This document shows positions 56,328 to 64,000 of a stretch of 64,000 nt of DNA, piece by piece. Below the pieces are notes generated by a model. It saw only the letters and a program-made list of their open reading frames with translations. It did no database searches and was not told the DNA's origin. Positions within the stretch are counted from its first letter, which is position 1. Each line of letters begins with the position of its first letter. Position numbers and translations under genes: made by a program. The stretch lies in the NCBI GenBank assembly GCA_014281115.1, contig JACONQ010000016.1:1-64000 (forward strand), written 5' to 3'. This stretch comes from Laburnicola sp. R22_1. Lineage: Eukaryota > Ascomycota > Dothideomycetes > Pleosporales > Didymosphaeriaceae.

Positions 56328-58538
56328 ACATATTCTATCAGTAGCCCGGACAGATCAGCCCGCCGGACAGTTTTTCTTGGCAACTTCGAGGTCCCTCATA
56401 ACTCATTATAGAACACCACCAACGTTACTTCATAGTGACTCATAATAACCTACTATAACTTACAATATACCAAGTTACTATTTAATCTACTTTTTACGTC
56501 GTGCAGCCTCTTTGCGCGGCTGCAGCAGCCGCGCAAAGCTAAGGAGTCTTTCTTGGCAGTACGAACTTACAACAAGACTCCCTATAATATACGATATATT
56601 ATCTACCATACTATACGTAGGCAATATATAGTATACTTATTATGATTCGCAGTGAAGCATACTATATCTTAAGTAGTACTTTATCTAATTTTTAGTCACT
56701 GAGTGCGTACTATTGCAAGATAAAGTTAACCCGTTATTTTTGGCCTTATAGTAACCTATAATAAAATCACTCTAATTTACTATTAACACTATCTGAAAAT
56801 AAGCCGCTAAGGGTAACATCTGACTCCTCTATCTCTTTATCTATCTGACAGGTCCTTGCGTTGTGCCCAGGCTCTCCGCACCTCCCATAGCGGCGTTGTG
56901 TTAAGGGACCTGCCTCTCCCTCACCACTACCTCGCGCCCTTTTCAACAACTTCACCCTAATAGAAGGGCTTTCTACTCCCAAATCTGCTCCCTGAGTAAA
57001 GCCTAGCGTCCCACTTTTCTAAATGCGCTTTCTTTTACGCGTTTTTTGCTTCGTTAGAACCTTAATTTGCTCCTTAAGTTCCTTAATGCGGGTCTCTTAA
57101 AGTACACTATAGTAGAGCATAAGTTTAGCACCTTTTATAAGCTGTGAGTAGCTCGATTTAGCATTAGGTGGAGACCGAATAAAAGAGTCGCGTACGAGCT
57201 TTGACTGGGATCCAAACTTAAGGGTATTAGTTAGGGTCCTGGCTTGCCATAGTGTATCCGGTGGGGTACCCTGAGGTGGAGTGTGAATACGCACATTAAG
57301 GCGATCTACCACTACTAACGCATCTAAAGGAACAAGCCTAGAGGCCTTAAAGGCTTTCTTGCAGTTTTCTAGTGTAAACACATTAAAAAACGCGTCGCAA
57401 AAGGCTAGTAGGAAGCCCTCTTTGTTAATATAAAAGACGCGTCGGCGCGCCAAGTCCCGCACGCGCTAGGAGTACTTCAGCTTTAGTGGCGCGAAACAGA
57501 CCACATCAAGCGGCTGGAGGATATGAGATGAGTGCGCTGGCATACAGAGTGTTAGGATCTTCTGTTCCAGGCAATAATCCTTGAAATCCTAGGAGTGGTG
57601 GCTCTTATAGCCGTCCAGAATAAGTAACCTCTATGACCCCACTATGCGCGGCCTTATATACGCGTCAAAGTGCTTCAACCACGCGACTCCAAGCTCGTTG
57701 TTGGTCCAGCCGGTCTCAGAGACTGAGAGCTTCCAATCGCGGGGGATACTGGTCTCCTCATACCACGCTAAGATGTGGACTCGCCCTTTGTAGATAATAA
57801 AGGGCGGGGCAGCATACCCAGCAGCGCAAATACTCTGAATCACTGTAACCTACTCGCGGTTGCCTGGCTGAACAAGCGTAGGTTAAGAACGTCTTTCTGA
57901 ACCAGTTACAACCTTCATTGAGCCAATAACTCCTATCTGGAAGCCTGTCTTATCGAAGTTATAGATGTCTTCATCCTGCACTCCATACTTGGCTTTTGTG
58001 TCCTCCACTAGCTGAAACCACGCGTTTATAACCTCTAGATCTTCCTGTTGTATCCTCTGTTAGTCCTTCGCTCGATTAAAAGCCATTTTAAGCTCAGGTA
58101 CGCGCTTTACGAAGCGCTGAGCCCAGCATTGTCCTACAGGGTCTCTATGCCGCGCAGCCAGCAGTTTGTTGGCCATATCTTCCACCTTACCTAGCTAGGG
58201 TGCAAATCCTCGCGAATCTAGGTCGAGGATATACTGTATGAGCGTCTGCTCTTCGGTCGCGGTGAGCTTTGCCATGCCTGATCGTGTATCTGCTTGGGCG
58301 GTGATTCCGTTGATTCGATCGCTTAGTGTAGACTTTGGGATATTATATGCTGTAGCAGCGCGTCGCAGGCTTGAAATTTGCTTATTCTGATAGGCGTGAA
58401 GGGCAAGCTTAATTCTGCCTTCTTGATTAGATGATAACGCGTCGTGTTGTTGAGACATTATGATTTATAGTGAAGTGTTGTGGTCTTGGCAAAAACTGTC
58501 CGGCGGACTGATCTGTCCGGGCTACTGATAGAATATGT
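56328..58538 (-). mobile_element. Fot1/pogo-like transposon, better preserved copy
   Basis: A 2211-bp element between TA dinucleotides (56326-56327, 58539-58540). Terminal inverted repeats of about 48 bp begin ACATATTCTATCAGTAGCCC and include GCCCGGACAGATCAG, with one visible mismatch. The minus-strand transposase is readable in pieces. It is the near-ancestral partner of the copy at 53112-55304. Confidence 0.93.
56767..58458 (-). pseudogene. Fot1/pogo transposase with C-terminal CCHC zinc knuckle
   Basis: From 58458: MSQQHDALSSNQEGRIKLAL, a Psq-type helix-turn-helix (AYNIPKSTLSDRI), and a CENP-B-like part (LTATEEQTLIQYILDLD; RFVKRVPELKMAF). The DDE core has first Asp in YNFDKTGFQIG (family NFDETGF), PPFIIYKGRVH, second in RLLILDGYKSHHS, third in LQPLDVVCFAPLK. 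The C-terminal end has CGEPGHNARTC, a CCHC knuckle as in some Fot/Tan-type fungal transposases. About eight TAG/TGA stops interrupt, each explained by CAG or TGG changing by C-to-T or G-to-A, so the gene is dead but barely scrambled. Confidence 0.85.
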
Positions 58539-60150
58539 TAACTATTTAGAAATACTATTTATAAATATGTGCAAATTGGCTAGCCCCTTATAATGGAGTT
58601 AATTATAAGCTATACTATAGTTTATAAATACTAAAGTTAATAATACTAAAGTTAATAATAATAATATAATATAACTACCTACGTATAAAGTATAAAAATC
58701 CGCTACGAAATATATTAAGTATTTATTTACTTTTATATATAGAGTATATTATTATATAAGACCTTAAGGTTATAATCTAATATATATAGCTATTCCTTAC
58801 CCTAATAATACTATTACTACTAGATAGGCAGTTACATATCTATATGTGTATAATAATAATAAAAAATAATAAAGCTAGTTAGAATTAGTATTATAAAAGT
58901 TAAACACCTAATATTACTAACTATATAATAGTAGAATATAAGTAGTGTAGCAAATAAATTACCTTCGCTAGTTTATTAGAGTTCTACTACCTTAATAAGT
59001 ATATAGAGACTATATATATAGAATTTAACTTATAACTTACTCTCTACTAGTTTAGCTACCTTATACTTAGCTATATTAATAAGAATTACTAGATATATTT
59101 TTAAAAGTATTAGAAGAGGATAGGTAAAGGTTATAAGAGGCTCTAAAATAACTAAATAAGGCCATATAATTTAAAAAAGCTATAGCGTAATTATAAAAGT
59201 AGAATTTATATAAAATAGCTATAAGAGGTGTTAGGTATATATAAATACGCGCTTATCCTATAGGATTTCTATAGAAAATAAGTAGAGTAATACTAAGTAT
59301 CTAGAGGTTAATAGGTTATTAGCAGAGAATAATAAAATACTATTTAGTATTAGAAGTAGAAAGCGCGCGCGTAATTTATTATATATTATAGTAGTAGTAG
59401 TAATAGCAGTAGAGTATATATATAGTAAGTTATAAATTATCTAGTAATATATTAAAAGATTAAAAGGTAGAAGTTAATTATCTAGTAAAGTAATAGGTAG
59501 GTAAGTAAGTTAGGATATTATTATTATTAAAGATCTTTATTATATTAAAATTCTAACTAAGGTTAAATTTACACTATATATAGAGAAAAATAAAATAAAA
59601 GGTACTAAAATCTAGTACCTAGTATATAGTGGTAGTAATAAAATATATATAAAATAACAATAATTTTATTATTAATAATAGTTAATAGGTATTATTATTA
59701 TAAGTTATTATCTTAAAAGCTAGGAGAAGAAATACTAGTAAAACTTTAACACGCTCTAGGCCCTAGAGCTTAGCGCATACATAACATAATATTATATAAT
59801 ATTATATAGGCGCTAGTAATATAATGAAAAATATAGTAGTTAAATACAGTAGGCCACTTAAAAACTAATAAGTAGAAGTAGTTTATACTTCTATCTAGAA
59901 GGAATTTAAACTATTTATATATATCTATATAAGTCTATATATATTTACGTATATTTATATATCTCTAAGTATTTTTATTACTAGTAAAGTACTTATATAA
60001 AAATATAGACATATACGTGTAATAGTTATATACTAGTCTCCTTACTAAGCACACCCTATTACCTTTCTTTTATACTCTATTTCTCCTATCTACGCCTTTT
60101 ACCTTTCTAAAGGCGCCTTTTCTAGTTAGTGTTAGCGTGTGGCTAGCGTG
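58539..60150. repeat. AT-rich RIP-mutated repeats
   Basis: TA-dense DNA including a copy of the LTR-like family at about 59525-59700. No coding frame survives. At about 60110-60215 the sequence becomes less AT-rich (GGCTAGCGTGGGCCTATGCC, a TATATAAGAAAGGG box), perhaps the end of an LTR and start of the retroelement that follows. Confidence 0.6.
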
Positions 60151-63100
60151 GGCCTATGCCCAACGCTACCTCCTATATAAGAAAGGGCCCCCTATATCTC
60201 TTTCTTATTCACTATCTTAGAATAGTCTTAATTTAACTAGCTCTTTTAACTATCCTAGCTGTTCTAGAAAGGTTTGCCCTATAAGGCTATATACTGCCCT
60301 TATATTATTCTAAAATTAACCCTTTTTATTTAGCTGTAGATAGCAATATAATATTTACTCCTCCCTTAAAATACTACCTATAGGTAGTTAAATTAGTGGA
60401 AGTTTTATCTTATTAGTTACTAGTTATGCTAGGCAATTGCCTAAGGTCTATAAGACTACTAATACAACTTCTCTACTTACTATATATAGGTAAGGATATA
60501 TTAGTCTATTAGTTACTAGTTATGCTAAGTAGTAATTCTATGCTAAGGTCTATAAGACTACTAATATAACTCCTCTGTCTACTATAAGTAGGTAAGAGTA
60601 TATTAGATTAGTTACTAGTTGTGCTAGATAGTTATTACACTACTTAAGGTCTATAAGACTACTAATATAACTCTTCTACCCGCTACGAGTAGGTAAGGGT
60701 ATATTAGGTTAGTTACTAGTTATGCTAGGTAGTTATTATACTACCTAAAGTTTATAAGACTACTAATATAACTTTTCTGCCTACTATAAGTTAGTAAGAG
60801 TATATTAGTTTATTAATTACTAGTTGTGCTAGGTAGTTATTACACTATACTAAGGTCTATTTAAGAGGCCCCTTCTATACTCCTCTGCCTACTATAAGTT
60901 AGTAAGGGTGTATTAGTTTAGAGGCCGCTCTATAAGTCCTAATATTCTAAATATAAATAATAATTAATAAATAACAACTACTACGCTACACTCTATAGAG
61001 CTAACTTGCCTAATAACTACCTTCTAGTGCTATTATAGTAAGGGCATAAGGTATAGAGTTAGAGAATTAGAGTTAGGCTATAGAGGTAATATAGAGGTTA
61101 AAGTTTTATATATTTTATTTTATACTTTATCTTTTACTTAGCTTAGACTATACACTAGCTTACACACTATATAAGACTTACTACCCTAGGTCTATTTACT
61201 ATATCCTCTTTATAACTTCTACTTTACTTAACCCTACTATTGCCTACACTATAGCAAGCCACTACTCTTTAATCTAGGAGACTTCTAGAATATTTCCTGC
61301 ATTCTCTCTACCCCTAGATAGTTCTATAATAGATAATATAGAGGGGGACGTTTACTTATACCCTACTAATAATAGCTTATATAATGCTTATAGTAGAATT
61401 TCTCTATTTTACTCTACTAGTAATTTATTATCTATTAAGTAAGAAAAGTAACTAATAGTTACTTTTAAGTCTACTAGTTGCCTCTCTAGCCTTATAAAAA
61501 AGAAGAGTATAGTTAAACTACTTAGAAAGGTCTACTGTAATAGAATTTCTTATAACGCTTCTAAGTATAATTAATATATTATTGCACTTAAAGCAGATTA
61601 GCTAGGTAATAAATTTTTACTAATAGACTTTAAGTAGCTTATGCACTAAGGCAAAGCTAAACTTAAAGCTATTAGAAAGTTTAGCATATTTTTAGCGTAA
61701 TTTAAACTAGACTAATTGCTTTAGCATAGTCTAGAAATAAAATAATTACTTGCTACCTATTAGCTTTAGGCTTAATATTGCTTTTCTTAAGGCCTACTTT
61801 TAGAGAAGTTATTAGAATTAGTGGCTAGGGCTATTATAAAGTCTAAAGATAACTCTAAATAGGAGAGTATTATTTAGGCTTTATATAAGCGCGCTATTAT
61901 ATTTAAATAAGCTTTTACTATACTTAAGGCATAGACACCCTACACTATAATATATATAATAGAGAAGAGATTCTAATTTTACTCTAATAGTGCTAACAAC
62001 GTAGCTATTAAAGAGGACTTATTTACCTCTAATAAAGCTCTCCCTTCTATTAAAGATATTTATAATCTACGGTACCGCACTTATATATCTCTAAAAAACT
62101 TTAGCCTAGAAATACTTAATTTACTATATAGTTTGCGTTACCCTTATATAACTAAGTAGAGCTTATCCTATCTAGTTATATTCTAATATGCGCCCTAGCC
62201 AGCGCCCTAATATATACTCTATTATCTGCTCTAGCTTATAGTGCCTACTCTATAACTAGATAATACTCTTTACTACTCTCTAGTCTCTAGATATATACAA
62301 ACTAAGCTTACTAATAGCGCCTAGATAAATATACCCTAAGGCAGACACGCTTCTACTATCTCTAGTATATCTAAGCTAAAATGCTTTGCAAAGCTACCTA
62401 ATATTAATAAGTACTATAGAAAAGATTAATCTAGTTCTAGTATTAAAGATTAGCTAGAGAATATGCGCAATAAGATCTATATAAACACAGACTATTACTA
62501 AGGTAATAATAATAAGGAAGATTAAAATAACCTTATAAAAGCTATTTTAGTCGCCTTAAAGGCGCGCCTTAAAAGGTAGCGTAAAATTAGCATTAAATAA
62601 ATTAGGCCCTTTAAGAAAATTATAGACCTAAAGCACTCTTTAAATTTCTAGAAGAGACTTATTATAATCCCTTTGCTCTCTAATAGATATATAAGAAGTT
62701 TTATAAGCTCTTTTTCTCTAATAAAATAAACGTCTAGACGTTTCTATAGGCTTTTAAAAGTCTAGCTAGGAAAGGTAAACTAGATACAAAGACCTAAAAG
62801 GACAAATTACAACTTAAGTTAACTAGAAGACTTAAGTTAATGCTTTAGAAAGAGATAGAAGACTCTAGTATTAACTACCTAGTAATTAAACACTAGATAA
62901 CTACAGCTAGCCATACTTTTTATAATAATAGTATAATAAACCCTTTCTAGGCGTATATAAGAACTTCTTATAAGATACTGCTCTTTAGATTAACACTCTT
63001 ATATATAGTAACTAGAAAATAAACACCCTATTTTAAACTTACTCCTTTTTTTAACTCTTTATAATTAGACTAAAGTATAGTGTATAAAGCATAACGCCTA

Positions 63101-64000
63101 CTTTGGCTATAATAAGAAACTTAAAGGCCTACACTTACACTACTACCCTAAGGTAGCTATATAAATAAATATAAAAGTAGAGAATAATCTTAATTTAAAT
63201 AAACTTAGTATTGCCTACTACTCTAATTTAGAGGCAGGTGATGTATTAGATAATAAGGCTTTAAATACACGCTACTAGACTACTCTAACCTAGTAGCTTA
63301 TATAGGAGCCACTAAACTAATTAATCTAGACAAACTATAATTTTAACTATAAAATATAGATGCTAAACCGAAATTGCTGCCTATAGGCGGCAAGATAGTA
63401 AGGGTTTCTAAGCTATTTAAAGGCCCCTAGCTAGTTATACTAGTGCAAATTAAATTCTAAGGGTTAGCTTTCTAGTTATAAGCCTTAATAGACACTAGTA
63501 CTAGCGCTTATAACCTTATTACTTTAAGATATATAAAGGCGGTACAAAAGTAGCTTAAAGCTAAACTCCTCTGCCTAAAAATACTAATCTTCCTTAAGAA
63601 CTTTATAGGGAAGAAAAGCGCAAAGGTAGACACCTATTTTATAGCCTAGCTTAATATTAATAGATATAGTATTACTATATAGTTTGCTTTCTATAAAATA
63701 GGAAACTATAATTTTATTATTAGTAGGAAATTTTTTAAGCAAGCTAACTGCCTAGTTAACGCTTAGAACCGCCGCCTTTATTAGAAAAATAATAAGAATC
63801 TAACCTTTACTAGCAATATTATCCTGCTATAAACTTTTCTACTACCTAACCCTTTCTACTAGGATAACGCCACCTAATAGAATAGCCTACTTAAAAAGTA
63901 GAACTATACCTACTAAATAACTTACTTATTAAAAGTCGACTAGAGCGTCTCTAAGAAGATCTCTATCTAGCTTCCTAGCCCTACTATCTTAGCTATTAGA
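60150..64000 (+). mobile_element. Gypsy-like LTR retrotransposon remnant, runs off window
   Basis: Heavily mutated plus-strand coding trace. A gag-like hydrophilic region (about 61200-63300) is full of TAG/TAA where CAG, CAA or TGG is expected. Near 63360-63520 the order KIVRVSKLFKGP, then QALIDTSTSAYNLIT matches a retropepsin (DTG/DSG mutated to DTS) before reverse transcriptase. The next part (YKIGNYNFIISRKFFKQANCLVNA) fits the protease-to-RT linker of Gypsy elements. Reverse transcriptase would lie beyond base 64000. Class is inferred from the protease context; Copia order would place integrase here instead. Confidence 0.55.
60413..60925. repeat. tandem repeat array, about 100-bp unit
   Basis: At least five head-to-tail copies start with TTAGTTACTAGTTATGCTAG at 60413, 60509, 60608, 60709 and 60813, so the period grows from 96 to 104 bp. 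Each unit also has AAGGTCTATAAGACTACTAATA and a TAGGTAAGG(G)TATATTAG segment. It lies upstream of the retroelement coding remnant, in leader position. Confidence 0.85.

Noticed and set aside
1..64000. tRNA, rRNA or other structural RNA genes
   Set aside because: Scanning by eye found no convincing tRNA arms with A/B box sequences nor rRNA cores; absence cannot be proven without a covariance-model search.

Overview
The window is the end of a filamentous ascomycete chromosome. An array of CCCTAA repeats (the fungal telomere in C-strand orientation) opens the sequence. Genes carry short 47-104 nt introns with GTRAGT-type donors, and gene-bearing blocks alternate with very AT-rich, TA-dense, stop-riddled repeat blocks of the kind left by repeat-induced point mutation (RIP). 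Gene content (secreted plant cell wall enzymes, haloperoxidase/peroxygenase, CorA-like, ZIP, Ctr/ferric reductase) fits a Dothideomycete, probably Pleosporales. I do not name a species.

Layout. 1-1819: telomeric array, then a C-rich subtelomeric unit of about 1.6 kb bounded by 17-nt inverted repeats, then a 9-nt interstitial telomere-like remnant. 2.8-15.7 kb: a haloperoxidase gene, a decayed DUF7580-like gene, a three-exon CorA-like membrane protein, a pseudokinase-ankyrin gene split by a 3.1-kb hAT element with a perfect 8-bp target duplication, and the C-terminal half of a decayed GH18 chitinase cut by an AT-rich patch. 16.4-34.1 kb: the best preserved block. It holds a GH55 beta-1,3-glucanase, a divergent Ctr copper transporter and ferric/cupric reductase pair sharing a promoter, a tannase/feruloyl esterase, a PL20-like lyase, a CE12 rhamnogalacturonan acetylesterase, a broken membrane protein and a ZIP metal transporter. 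34.4-35.3 kb: a MYND-finger protein at the border. 35.3-47.9 kb: AT-rich repeat block with a Tc1/mariner element, a pogo/Fot1-like element and dispersed repeat fragments. 47.9-51.2 kb: a small normal-GC island with a SET-domain fragment fused head to head to a P450 fragment, and an intact pyruvate decarboxylase gene. 51.2-64.0 kb: AT-rich repeat block with two copies of one Fot1-like element mutated to different degrees, a GC-rich 195-bp miniature element, and a degraded Gypsy-like retrotransposon with a tandem-repeat leader.

Functionally, the intact genes make two themes. The first is secreted breakdown of plant or fungal wall polymers (GH55, feruloyl esterase/tannase, PL20, CE12, with a decayed GH18). 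The second is metal handling (reductase plus Ctr for copper, ZIP for zinc/iron, CorA-like). Many gene lesions are one-base changes in short homopolymers, so some 'pseudogenes' may be assembly errors. CAG/CAA/CGA-to-stop changes match RIP instead. All functional calls come from reading translated motifs by eye; no database search was run.
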